Positions 1 through 10,091 of a DNA stretch of 64,000 bases are shown here, piece by piece. The stretch's first letter is position 1, and every line of letters starts with the position of its first letter. The DNA is taken from assembly GCA_015345905.1 (NCBI GenBank), contig JADDTR010000002.1, positions 930,001-994,000 on the forward strand. The letters run 5' to 3'. The notes beneath the pieces were generated by a model, which was not told the origin of the DNA, ran no database searches, and saw nothing but the letters and a program-made list of their open reading frames with translations. This DNA comes from Aotearoamyces nothofagi. Lineage: Eukaryota; Ascomycota; Leotiomycetes; Leotiales; Tympanidaceae. Position numbers and translations under genes: made by a program.

Positions 1-1
1 C

Positions 2-862
2 AGAAGCATCCGCGATGAGCTCAAGAAGGCTTCTATCTCATTCTTAACCTCTCAAAGCTTTAGTCCCTCTGGCACAATTGAGGCCGATGCCGCCGACGGA
101 GTGCCCGAAGTATTTGATTATGCACAAGCTATCGCTCAGGGCAGTTATCTGGATTTCTTCGAGCAGGCTTTCGAATGGGAAAATATTCAATATATCTTCT
201 ACTCTTACTTTTGGGGCCGTCGCGCGGCGTGGAATGACCGGATCTCATTCCAATGTTCCGATTCGGACTTATCCTCATTTATGAAGGCTGGCGCGGCGCG
301 TGTTACCATCCCCGCACGAATTGGGTTCTCTCTTGAAGTCATCCATTTCCTAGAAACCGGCATGATTTGGAAGGAAGGACCTGTGTCAGTCCTAGCCAGT
401 AGTCCGTTCTATAGTGTTACTCAGGAGCTTATAGCTGCTGAGGCGTACCCTGGTGCCGAGAAATTGCTAGGGGAGCCGTGGTATACCGTCATTCCGACAG
501 AGCTTATCAAACTGCGGGATGATGCGAACCTTCCAAGCTTTGAACTAGATAACACCACTGGCTCATGGGCTGAAAGGCCAGTTTCAGTGCCTCCAACTGT
601 CACTGGGTCCGTATCTACGCCATCACCTGAAAGGGAGGTCCCCGCGATAGAGGCACCTGAAACTGAGCAATCTAGGACCAAAAGTGTGCCTGAAGAGGTA
701 CCCTCTGCTCCCGATCCTGCTTCCGTTTCTACAACTTTACCAACTTCTTTTGCTCCAGGCTCTCTTGCTATATCACCTCCTGATTACGCGACAGCTCCTC
801 CCTCAGTAGTCGGAGACGAGAAATATGGGGCTAGGAGGAAGAAGGAATTCATGATTGGATAA
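2..862 (+). CDS. C-terminal part of a large uncharacterised protein
   Basis: The reading frame is open from the left window edge to a TAA at 860-862, so this is the 3' end of a gene that starts outside the window (about 286 residues visible). The first ~170 residues look globular and include an aromatic block (IQYIFYSYFWGRRAAW) followed by AGAARVTIPARIGF and FLETGMIW. From memory, this resembles the C-terminal part of large hypothetical proteins in bacteria (cyanobacteria, myxobacteria), some near contractile-injection-system genes; that recollection cannot be tested here. The last ~110 residues are Pro/Ser/Thr/Glu-rich and probably disordered, and end in a basic RRKKEFMIG tail. No intron is visible in this part. 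No function is assigned. The gene is real with good confidence because of the long open frame and biased composition; the family link is tentative. Confidence 0.7.
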   Translation, partial: RSIRDELKKASISFLTSQSFSPSGTIEADAADGVPEVFDYAQAIAQGSYLDFFEQAFEWENIQYIFYSYFWGRRAAWNDRISFQCSDSDLSSFMKAGAARVTIPARIGFSLEVIHFLETGMIWKEGPVSVLASSPFYSVTQELIAAEAYPGAEKLLGEPWYTVIPTELIKLRDDANLPSFELDNTTGSWAERPVSVPPTVTGSVSTPSPEREVPAIEAPETEQSRTKSVPEEVPSAPDPASVSTTLPTSFAPGSLAISPPDYATAPPSVVGDEKYGARRKKEFMIG

Positions 863-1632
863 ATTGGATATTGCATTTTGATGTATTGGTAGCGATTTTC
901 AGGGTATAGATTTGGGGATTAGAATGGGCATTTTCATTTTGTCAGATTAAAAGTTTCAACTTCCAAGTAATAATATGTCATCACAATGAGCCCTTGGCTA
1001 CCATACTACGTGATTATCTGTGCAAATATATTTCACTCACTTACTTAAGCAGATAGTGCCGGTTGTTCTTTATGTCAGTACGCACTTGTACTCTTGCTAT
1101 GCATATAGGGTTTTGCGTAAACTTAAAAGTTAAAGACTTTAAATCAATTTTTGGATTCTTGACTTGAAAATTTAAATTAATTCCGTTGGCTATTTTTACA
1201 CACCAAGATGATAGGGAGGTTCCTGTTCAGATAAAACCATGTTATAATTTACCAATTTAGCAGCTAGATATTTATTTATCCACTACAGTAATGGTAGACG
1301 TAGAGGCTGTGTCATTTCCAAGTTAAGATCCGTCGTCGATTTGAAGACGGTGATTGAATGGAACCAATGTATAAACATTGTAACTTATTGACGCTAGATC
1401 ATAACGCCTTTACTTGTTAATATGAGGGTCCTTCTTCCACTTTCAGTGACGCCCGGGACGGTTACGTTTCATTTTGGTAAGGTACTTGTCATCCCCAAAA
1501 AAAGTCTGCCAACAATTTATTGTTCGTGTTCGAGCCCGTAACTCTTGGTCACGTAGCCGCGATCGCTTCCTACAGAGATTTTCTCTAACGAGTATACATA
1601 TATTTAATTAAGCGAATTGGTCTTCAACAGTT
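863..1632. other. Intergenic, AT-rich
   Basis: Between the partial gene and the tRNA. It holds the 3' UTR of the left gene and AT-rich unique sequence. I see no gene, repeat or recognisable site here. Confidence 0.6.
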
Positions 1633-1732
1633 GGACAGATGGCCGAGCTGGTTATGGCGCCAGGTTAAGGTGATTCCTTAACACAATTTCCTGGTCACGA
1701 AAGTGGCGTGGGTTCGAGTCCCACTCTGTTCA
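1633..1732 (+). tRNA. tRNA-Leu (anticodon AAG) with an 18-nt intron
   Basis: Acceptor stem GGACAGA (1633-1639) pairs with TCTGTTC (1725-1731); the discriminator base is A1732. The D stem is GCC/GGC, the anticodon stem CCAGG (1660-1664) pairs with CCTGG (1690-1694), and the T arm is GTGGG-TTCGAGT-CCCAC (1708-1724). The extra arm (1695-1707) is long enough to make a class II tRNA, as expected for leucine. Loop TT-AAG-G gives anticodon AAG at 1667-1669. Seven loop bases leave 18 extra nucleotides, so an intron is predicted at about 1671-1688, one base 3' of the anticodon, the canonical place. The intron contains CCTTAA, complementary to TTAAGG of the anticodon loop, the usual anticodon-intron pairing in the precursor. 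Confidence 0.93.
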
Positions 1733-1745
1733 TTAGAGTACTCTC

Positions 1746-1756
1746 TTTTTTTTTTT
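1746..1756 (+). terminator. RNA polymerase III terminator of the tRNA
   Basis: A run of 11 T residues begins 14 bases after the tRNA 3' end, the normal Pol III termination signal. Confidence 0.85.
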
Positions 1757-2432
1757 GAAGATTTATCTGACTCTACTCACTCGAATTCTTTTTTTGGCTC
1801 CCAGATTTTTTGGATATCGCTCGCGTAATTAGGGTGTCACGTGTATGGGCATGAACCGTCGAGGGCGTTAAGAAGTGGGCAATTTTCACGCCTTGGCCTC
1901 ATTCATCCTTGCTTACCTTTAACCCCCCTGAATATTAATTGCCAGTAAAGTAGCCTTGTTAATTTTTCCGAACCGAGGGGGGAATTGTTAAGGTTAGGAT
2001 TCAGGGGTGGTTATTAAGACGATATACTTATATCACATGATGTAGAAGTCACGTTATGTTTTCTTGAGAACTTTAATTCGATTCCGATTACTGAACCCCT
2101 CCCAGTTGGTTAGCGCCTGCGGGGAGCTATCAGCTGCTGCTAACCCCCTCCCAACTCTACGCAATCGGTCTTCTCGATGTTGTCATTAAGGGATTTAAGT
2201 GCCAGATTTGATTGATCTGTAAGCAGAATTTCTAATCAAGGTTTAAGGATTTTAGAGACGCATATATATATAGATATCTCAAGTTAAATATCATTTGAAC
2301 ATCTTCTATTGTTAAACTCATTTCAGAAGTGTTCAAACAGTGCTTTTTATTTACTCGGCATATCGCCTTTAGACGGGCTAACAGCTACATTGTGAAGGTT
2401 AGTACCTTGGAACAGAGAGAGATATCGTAGCT
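1757..2432. other. Intergenic, upstream of the dehydrogenase
   Basis: Presumed promoter and 5' UTR of the downstream dehydrogenase. It includes an alternating CATATATATATAG tract near 2260, about 170 bases before the start codon, which could serve as an AT-rich promoter element. Nothing else is recognisable. Confidence 0.5.
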
Positions 2433-3447
2433 ATGGCTTCAGCAAGTAATTTCTATGCAATCGTTGCAGGCGTGGGTTCTGGCACTGGTATGCACTTCCT
2501 CTCTATTTCTTTCCAGCATTCTTTCTAATCCCCCCAGGCGCATCCGTCGCCCGAAAGTTCGCTCAATCCTACACCGTAATCCTCCTCGCCCGCAAGCCCT
2601 CGAACTACACCTCCCTCGTCGAAGAGATCAACAGCTCCGGCGGGCATGCAATTGGGATCAGCACCGACACAACAGATTCCAAGAACGTCGCAGAGACGTT
2701 CAAGCAGATCGAGAAGGAAGTCGGGGACAAGAAGCTCGCTGCGGCAGTCTACAATGTCGGCGGTAGTTTTGTTAGAAAACCCTTCTTGGAGCTGACTGAA
2801 GCGGAGTTTGTGTCGAAGTTTCAAAGCCAAGGGTAAGTTGATCTATTCTGGCTCTCATCTCCCGTATCTCTCTTTAGTGTTCCCTTTTGCAGTAGCTCGT
2901 CAATCATGTCTTATTCAATTCCTTGAAATAAAATGAAATAAAATATACTAACACCTTCCTCGAAGACTTGGGCTCTTCAACATCGCCAAGCACACTATCC
3001 CCCTCCTTCTCGCCGCCGTACCCACCTCTCCACACCCGCCCTCACTGCTCCTGACGGGCGCTACAGCTTCGATCCGCGGTAGCGCACACTGCGGCTCATT
3101 CGCAGTCGGGAAATTCGCCCAGCGTGCGCTCGGCCAGAGTTTGGCACGAGAGTTCGGACCAAAAGGTGTTCATGTTGCGCATGCGATTATTGATGGCGGC
3201 ATTGATACGCCGTGGGGGAAGGAGAGGACTTACAATGGGGGTGTGGAGGGGAGCAAGATTGATCCTGCAGCGGTATGTCGATTTTTTTCCTATTGCTTTT
3301 TGGTTATGCTTGTTCTGCTTGATGAGGATTATGAATGCTAAATAGTTGTCGCTCTAGATTGCGGATGCGTACTGGCATTTGCACACACAGCCTAAGTCGG
3401 CGTTCACGCAGGAGATCGATATCAGGCCTTATGTAGAGAAGTTCTAG
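2433..3447 (+). CDS. Short-chain dehydrogenase/reductase (SDR), catalytic Tyr replaced by Phe
   Basis: Four exons (2433-2487, 2538-2832, 2966-3272, 3358-3447) with GT-AG introns keep phase throughout and encode 248 residues. The second intron carries an ACTAAC branch site. The N-terminus has the glycine-rich NAD(P)-binding loop of the SDR superfamily (AGVGSGTGASVA), followed later by a YNVGG segment in the place of the NNAG motif. The usual active-site pattern Ser-x12-Tyr-x3-Lys is altered: the Ser region (TGATAS) and the Lys are present, but the Tyr position reads FAVGK. The same subfamily hallmark HVAH..IDGGIDT follows. The family normally reduces carbonyls or oxidises alcohols with NAD(P); the substrate is unknown and activity may be atypical because of the Tyr-to-Phe change. 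It is convergent with the L26 gene. Confidence 0.9.
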
Positions 3448-4203
3448 ATTATCATATAAACCAATTGATGATCTACTCATGGCAGTATTAACTTGAATCA
3501 TTGCACATTTGTCACCAAGTAGCAAGTAATGCGCTCGTAGTCATGTAAAGGCTGTTTTATATTCATAACAAGCTCTATCTAAGGTATTCGTAAGGTGATG
3601 GATTCATGGCTAATTTACGTGGTCTCTTCAAGAGTGTCCCTCACCATCAAACCCTCCTCTTCAAAGACCAAGATCTCAGGGACAGTCTGCAGGCGAGAAA
3701 GCGTCAGTCCTTAATGAAAAAGAAAGACACTCGGATTATTCTACGCCATTGTTTTACCTCGAATACCGTTGGAGTTGGTAGACGCGGAGATAATTTGGCG
3801 CTGCAGTACTGCTCGAGTTCTAGTTTACGGGGTATAGCAATGATGACACTGACTTGTAGATGTTATCTCTTGAGGACTGGTAGGGAAATTGAGTGGTAGG
3901 GAAAGGACTGGGGAAGAACTGGCAAGGAAATCTGTCGCAAGAGCAATGGAGGAAGCAGACGTGAAGCGCTAGGCGCTGTCGACTTCGGGAAAAACTCCCA
4001 TGGAGCATTTCACAGTGTACCAGACGTGCAAGCACGGAGGATGTGAAATGGCCATATCATTGAATCTTATGAATTCGACCTAAGCTCGCCTATAGCGGAG
4101 CTGGAAGCCAGCCAGCATGCGTCTTCTGAAGCAGCCAGCAATATGTATGCCCAAAACACCATCCATCAATCAACCTGATATCATATCAATCCCAATGCAA
4201 CGA
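3448..4203. other. Convergent intergenic region
   Basis: It holds the 3' UTRs of the dehydrogenase (+) and L26 (-). A 97-residue open frame on the plus strand (3606-3899) has no recognisable domain and overlaps an equally long frame on the other strand, so I do not call a gene. Confidence 0.55.
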
Positions 4204-4716
4204 TTATTCCGTTCTCTTAGCCTTTAGCTTCTCCTTGATCTCGCGGCCGGTCTTGATGCGCTCCAGTATGTTCTCACGGTCCTTGTCGAGCTTCAACTTT
4301 GTGATGATGACCTTGGATGGGTGGATGCCGAGGGGGACGGATTGTCCAGAGGACTTCTCGCGGACGACGCGCTCGATGTGCACGATGTACTTAAGACGGT
4401 AGACGGAAGTGATCTTTCCCTCACGTCCCTTGTTGGAGCCACGAACAATGGTGACTTCGTCATCCTTTCGGATCGGGATGGAGCGAACGTTGTATTTCTC
4501 TCTGAGTTCCTTGCTCAAAGGTGCGCTCATGATAGTGCGGCGTACACTGGATGGGGCTGAGAAGTGCGCCTTGCGGGACTTGCTCCTGGAGGAGTGGAGG
4601 GCTGAGAAGATGTCAGTATTAGTTCCTAGATTTCTCAATTGTACTGCGCAAGCACAAGCAGGTGCATGCTATCCAGTATAAAGAGGTAGAGACATACAGC
4701 TGTTGATTTTGGTCAT
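4204..4716 (-). CDS. RPL26: 60S ribosomal protein L26 (uL24)
   Basis: A structural protein of the large ribosomal subunit, at the polypeptide exit tunnel rim. Two exons: 4716-4698 (MTKINS) and 4601-4204, joined through a 96-nt intron with GTATGT donor and CAG acceptor, giving 138 residues, the usual length for fungal L26. The KOW motif region is clear ([18 protein letters not shown]), followed by the conserved [12 protein letters not shown] and [14 protein letters not shown]. The start was chosen at 4716 because the conserved N-terminus MTKIN...[14 protein letters not shown] is only complete after splicing. An intron placed within the first codons is typical of fungal ribosomal-protein genes. 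It is divergent from the glycosyltransferase relic. Confidence 0.97.
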
Positions 4717-5594
4717 CTTGGCGGTTGAGAGAATGACTTGGGAATTGTTTGTCGTGTCGTTGCTGAGATTTCCAGAAGTTCGCGAGTTTCTGAAAATGTG
4801 ATTTTGCGCTGTGTGGGCGAATGACTAATCTAGCGCTTTTTTGCCGAACCCTTTAAAATCTGGCAACCTGAGGTTGAGATTTGTATTTGTCCTCAGGATT
4901 CCAGGCACCATTATATTGAGGCATCGTACGCAGCCAGAAGTTCAGATGTGGAATTTAAGAAAACTATATGCCAAACGCCGTATTTTCATGATCGCTGTTA
5001 CATCACTCATTCTGCTTGTATAAGCAAAAGAAACGGGATCGTAGAAATATTAGAATCTAAGAAGCTACTCGTTAGCTAGACGCGAGGTCATGTACCGTAC
5101 GGATTTGTATGGTTTCCCCGACTGTTTTCTAATACAACACAATGGGCCCTTAAGAAGCAATCAGGTTCTAATTCTACTCCCATGATTTCAAGATGATCAT
5201 GCTCTATTAACCCTACACTGATTGCTCTTTATTCTTTTTTTTTTTTAAAGAATAGTTATTTATAAAACCCTTAACCAATATGGATACTTTAATATACTTG
5301 CCCTAGGAATAATTATCCGTACTTACTTTTACAGGGTATCTACTATCTCGTTTGCACATATCAGAATTCCGGCTTCAGATAACGACTTCGTTTGCTTCTG
5401 CTTGTATAGAAATTCCCCCAATCTGCGAATTTTATATTCAAGTATCTAGCCTACTCCCTAGAACTGAAGACAACTGTGATTATCTAGCTCTTATCATTTG
5501 CAGTGGTACGTCTAGCTTGATGCTGCTAATACGTTCTCACTGAAACCCGAATGATGTCTGCTTTAGTTAAACGGGTAATCTGCAGTACTCGAAC
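4717..5594. other. Divergent intergenic region between L26 and the UGT relic
   Basis: It contains the L26 promoter on the right side of its start and AT-rich sequence farther on. The short open frames here have no recognisable domain. A poly-T tract lies near 5235. No confident feature. Confidence 0.5.
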
Positions 5595-6850
5595 ATGAAA
5601 GTCCTTATCACTACCATGCCGGCGACAGGCCACATCAATATCTTCCAGTGTGTCACCCAAAAACTAGTTGAGCGTGAGCGTGATATCTACTAGCTCACTG
5701 GATCAAGCATGGAATCTTACGTGAAAGTTACGGAAGCGAACTTTTTGTCGTTAAGTGACGACAGTGCTACTGCATTTGAAGCACCTCTACAATGAGACAA
5801 CGATATACAACGAAGCGGCATTGCAGCAGCAGTCTCCGTCCTTTGGGAGTTATTTGTTAATACTGTTCCCCCTCTCGTCACTTAGTATCAAGAAATCTTC
5901 AAAAGCTTTAGAGCGGACATCTTGCTCATAGACCTGTTCCACTCCTGCTTCTGTGTTTCACGGTTCAAGACATGCAACCTTAAGTGTCAACCCTCTATTT
6001 AGTTTAGCTCCGGAAATTCCGCCATGGGGTAGCAGTAGCTTCCCAGCAATGACTTTTCTTGGGCGCCTGGTGAATAGCTGTCGGCACTGGATAGCAGACT
6101 GGCTTATTATGAGCAAAGTCAACAACGCACTAAACTTTGAGAGGGCAATAATTGGATTATTAAATCCGCTCGTCGGTGCAAAGAGAAATACACTTTCATC
6201 ATGCCTGCATATTATGTCCACAACGCTAGCCTTTGAATTCCCAAGATCAACACTAGGAGCACAAGACATTTCCCAATTGTATCAAGGGAGTGGGCGAAGC
6301 CACCTTGGTGGCCTGAAGTAGAGAGCCGAAGTGGAAAGAAGGCAGTCCATATTACCCAAGGGACATTTGCAACCGCCTCCACAAACCTGATCAAGCCAAC
6401 TATTCGTGCTTTGGCAATTGAGGATAACATCCGCAGGTGGTAACAACATCAGATGCTGAGACATTGGTGAAGGAGATAGAACCTCCAGAAAATGTACGGA
6501 TAGAGAAGTTCATACCACATCAGGAGCTACTTAAACATGTTGCAATTATGGTAACTAACGGAGGATATGGTGGCATTCTGGCAGCTCTGTCACATGGAGT
6601 GTACTGGTCTGTGCTGGCTTGGCGTGAAGACAAGGCAATGGTTAATGCAAGAGTAACTTGAGCTAGAGCTGGATTGATTTGAAGATAAAGACTAGCGTCT
6701 GAACGGCAAATTCGGGATGCGGTGAAAAAGGGAACTGATGATCCCCATTAATAGCGGGGGCCTGTAAGATCCGGGATGACTTTGGGAAACCCGATGGGCC
6801 GAAGGAGGCTTGTGATGCACTGGAAGAAATTTTTGATAATTGCAAGTATT
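5595..6850 (+). pseudogene. Broken UDP-glycosyltransferase (fungal MGT/UGT type)
   Basis: The pieces match the family in the right order but in different frames. The N-terminus MKVLITTMPATGHIN at 5595 is the classic GT1 opening. A segment at 5850-5935 reads WELFVNTVPPLVT, then after a stop YQEIFKSFRADILLIDLF, the sugar-transferase N-domain. At about 6225-6430 are AFEFPRS, then PPWWP and VHITQGTFATASTNLIKPT, the start of the C-domain. At 6437-6661 come IEKFIPHQELLKHVAIMVTNGGYGGILAALSHGV, i.e. the UDP-sugar-binding region with its GGYGG turn. The tail to ~6850 is also shifted. Several in-frame stops and frameshifts separate these parts, too many for plausible introns, so the gene is dead. A live copy would glycosylate small molecules such as sterols or plant compounds. 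It has ordinary base composition, so loss is by simple mutation, not RIP. Confidence 0.85.
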
Positions 6851-8061
6851 AGCAATCTAGCTTTGTGGAGCAATGCAATATAATCTAGACTGTAGTGCAG
6901 ATTGAGACCAGCGCCGACTTACCTTAATTCTTGCGTGCTGATCATTTTTGCAGGTTTGAAGTGAGAACTCGCGGATCCGGGGCTCCGCATGGGGAAGTGA
7001 CCCACTGTGGAGAGGCAGATCCGAAAATACGACGCCCAGCAAGATTGTCTTATGAACCCCCTCTTGCATGCCGAGGACAAACGAAGCATGCCCCGAGCCA
7101 CATTTTCCCGCCATCCACTCGGGCACCGCTTGTATGTATCGAAGCTTCTTGTTTACTGATCAACGGCAAGATGGAGACTTGATTAACGCCATATGGACGT
7201 AATTAGATACGAGATCTTGGGGCATAAATATCAGCAGAATCCCATCCGTATCCACAGGTCAATTAGGGTGTTGGACCTCCATAGTATCTGCCTCGCCTTG
7301 TCCGCGTCATAGTCAAGGTGTCGCATCAACAACACGCCGAATCCTGTCCGACGCGGCAAATAGTCAACGTCGACTCAGTGACTAGTATTCCACATACAAG
7401 CATTCCAACATCCGTCCTTGGCTGTTGTTACCACCCGCCAGCTAAGACAGCTTCTGGGCGCCGCGCTGATAGATGATAGTGCTCGAGCTTCGTTCCCGGA
7501 CTTTATGCCGCAATTGCGAACCCCTTCTCCTTCCCCGCTTCCACTAGGTGCGGGGATCTTGAAACCGAGGCATTGTCGACGAATAATGAATCATTCAATG
7601 GCGTCCTCACCGAATCCGATATCTGTTTCCGGTATCTTACCATCTTGGGATCTGATGGCGGAAATCTTTCCGAGCATCAAACGACTCAGCGGGCACCCAT
7701 TTATCTCTGCTGATATCATACCATGGATGTTAAGATAGCAACATGCTTAGATGTTCCTAGCATGATAGTAGGAATATCCACATTCATACTGAACCTCCAA
7801 CTGTTACGTTGAATCAGCGATAGCTTCTCTTTGTGGAGTTCCTAATAAGTCACAATTATATTTCATTGATGGGCCTGCATAATCCGGTTTATTCCTCCTT
7901 GGTGGTCTTTCGGGCGTGGATTTCCAATTATTTAGCTGAGAAACAGGCCTCTCTGTCTAACTAGGTACCGAGGTCCTATCTTCGTATCCATCCAATTCTT
8001 CTATAGATCCGCTTCATATTTCGAACCCTTCCCCGGATCCTCCGTACCCCGCTTTCTCGCA
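6851..8061. other. Intergenic, upstream of the aquaporin
   Basis: About 1.2 kb without a recognisable gene. An open frame at 7418-7738 lacks a proper ATG and domain and is not called. The right end is the aquaporin promoter. Confidence 0.5.
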
Positions 8062-8068
8062 TATAAAT
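8062..8068 (+). promoter_or_regulatory. Probable TATA box of the aquaporin gene
   Basis: TATAAAT in a GC-ordinary context, 107 bases upstream of the ATG at 8175. The distance suits a fungal TATA box with a short 5' leader. Confidence 0.5.
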
Positions 8069-8174
8069 CCTTGACTGACCCGTCTTCTACTTGATATTGA
8101 GCATCTCCACCGACGGCCTCTATTTACACCTACTATATTACTACTTAAATTTACGCTCGAGCTTAGGAATTATT

Positions 8175-9374
8175 ATGGCGTCAGCACACGTTGAACAGGT
8201 TGGCAATGGAATAGGCACCGATTTGAGACGTCTTGAAACGGCAGACCTTGAGATTGGCGTTACCGATGCCATCCAGAGACATGTTACTCGTCATCTTCTT
8301 CCACCAAAGCCTGTCTCACAACGAAGGCTAGACTTTGAGCATCGCAGACCAAGATGGCTTCGAGAGATGATGGCAGAAGCTACTGGAGTTTTCTTCTACG
8401 TGTAAGCTTAGCAAACCCCGTCTTCTGAAGTAACTAATGCTCGAGAAGTTACCCCGGTATTGCTTCCACAGCATCCTTCTTTCTTAACGATACCGAGCCC
8501 GCCTTTGGCTCTATACTACAGATTGGATTCGCTTATGCTCTCGGCATTGCATTCGCCATTATTACGTGTGCTGCAACTTCTGGAGGCCATTTCCACCCAG
8601 CGATTACGATATGCTTTGCCACCTGGCAAGGATTTCCATGGAAGAAGGTCCCATATTATATCTTTGCACAGATTTTTGGATCGTTCATGGCAGCTCTTAT
8701 TCTCGTTGCTCAGTATCATCCACAGTTGACAGCCGCCGCAGCGATATTTAGAGAAGCTGGAAAGAGCCCCAATAGCCTTGGTGGACCCGGTTCTATTCTC
8801 TGTTCATTTCCAGGGCCAACGCAGACTAATTATGGATACTTGTTTTTGATAGAATTCTTCGTCGATAGCTTTATTGTAAGCGTTTTTCACCGCCTCGCGT
8901 ATGGAAGATTCTAACATCATGAAGGGGATTTTAATTTGGGCAGTACTCGATCCAGCAAACCCATTCGTATGTGCCACAACTGCACCCTTCGCTATTGGTT
9001 TAGGCTATGCCGTCATGATCTGGGGCTTCGCCGACGTGACCATGTCTACTAACCTTGCTCGTGACCTTGGCACTCGTATTGTGGCAGCTATATTTTTCGG
9101 AGGCGATGCTTTCAACCGTTATTCTGCAATTTCGATTTTAGTCAACATACCAGCCACTCTATTTGCAACTGCATACTATGAGTTGTTGATGCGTGACTCG
9201 ATGCAGAAGATTGCAGGTGGACATGTAGAGCATGAGGATGGCGAGGAGGGACTGAAAAGACACTTGACAAAAGTGGGATCACTTCAAGGAGAGGGAATTG
9301 CAGGAAATGTGATTAGGAGAAGCAACCATGTAAATGGAAGCTCTTATATTGATGGGAGGAAAGAGGCCATTTAG
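8175..9374 (+). CDS. Aquaporin / major intrinsic protein channel with altered first NPA motif
   Basis: A membrane channel for water or small neutral solutes. Three exons (8175-8401, 8449-8875, 8925-9374) keep phase and encode 367 residues. A ~65-residue hydrophilic N-terminus precedes the first helix (REMMAEATGVFFYVYPG). The first pore motif is GGHFHPAIT at residues ~121-129, with His125 in place of Asn in NPA. The second is STNLARDLGTR at residues ~259-269, i.e. NLA-RD in place of NPA-RD, with the selectivity-filter Arg264 retained. Helix-like stretches between them (ILQIGFAYALGIAFAII, YYIFAQIFGSFMAALILVA, GYLFLIEFFVDSFI) match the six-helix fold. The C-terminus is a ~70-residue charged cytoplasmic tail. 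Substituted NPA motifs are seen in some fungal MIPs; the substrate cannot be told. Confidence 0.92.
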
Positions 9375-10091
9375 AAGTTGCTGGCATAATTGAAGGTGGG
9401 GATATCCGTAAATGCAGACTAAATTGGTCCATTTACCTTTAATCTGACAATAAATAAATAATCCCGCCAGTTATCGGTAACATCATCATTGCAATATGCC
9501 AGTGTTCTAAATGAACCCCGAAGAATTAATAAAGACCAGCCTTGCCGTCAATGACTGGCAATTGGCTCTAATATGTCTAGCTTACATTTTTGAATATTAT
9601 CCTTGTCTAAATAAAACCTAGAAGCATTATCCATTAAATTTAATAGTTAATTAACATTGCATTTCACGTGCGAAAGGCTACGTTATCTGTTCACTCACAG
9701 CGGGCGAGGCTCTACAGATGACAGCCTTGCTCTAAGTTGAACTACGCTAGGGTGTCGGCCTATCCCGTACAATGCCTCGCCGCGGAGGCCCAAGCTTTCG
9801 CCGACCAGCGAGCATTCGGAGGTTATCGCGAGGTTGAGCTTCCTTGGACGACTCTGCGCGAGGTTGGCTACTTCAACGCAAGATAATGTAGAGATGGAAG
9901 AACTGTGCCTTTACTTAAGCACTCTTCAGATCTCGAAAGGGGAGCCTATGGCTTAATAATGCCTCTCGAACGGTGAACTAAAAGTATGTACCAACATAAG
10001 ACTTCGTGGACCCTCTAAGCATAACGCGCTGAAGTGGCAGTAATATAGAGTTGATTACAAATATTGACAATGATTTAGTTACCTAGTCGAA
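9375..10091. other. Intergenic between aquaporin and AT-hook gene
   Basis: 3' UTR of the aquaporin and presumed promoter of the next gene. It has a CACGTG E-box-like hexamer near 9666. No gene seen. Confidence 0.5.

Noticed and set aside
421-681. 86-codon minus-strand frame
   Set aside because: It is the antisense shadow of the Ser/Pro-rich tail of the partial gene.
3606-3899. 97-codon plus-strand frame
   Set aside because: No domain or splice context, and an opposite-strand frame overlaps it; treated as chance.
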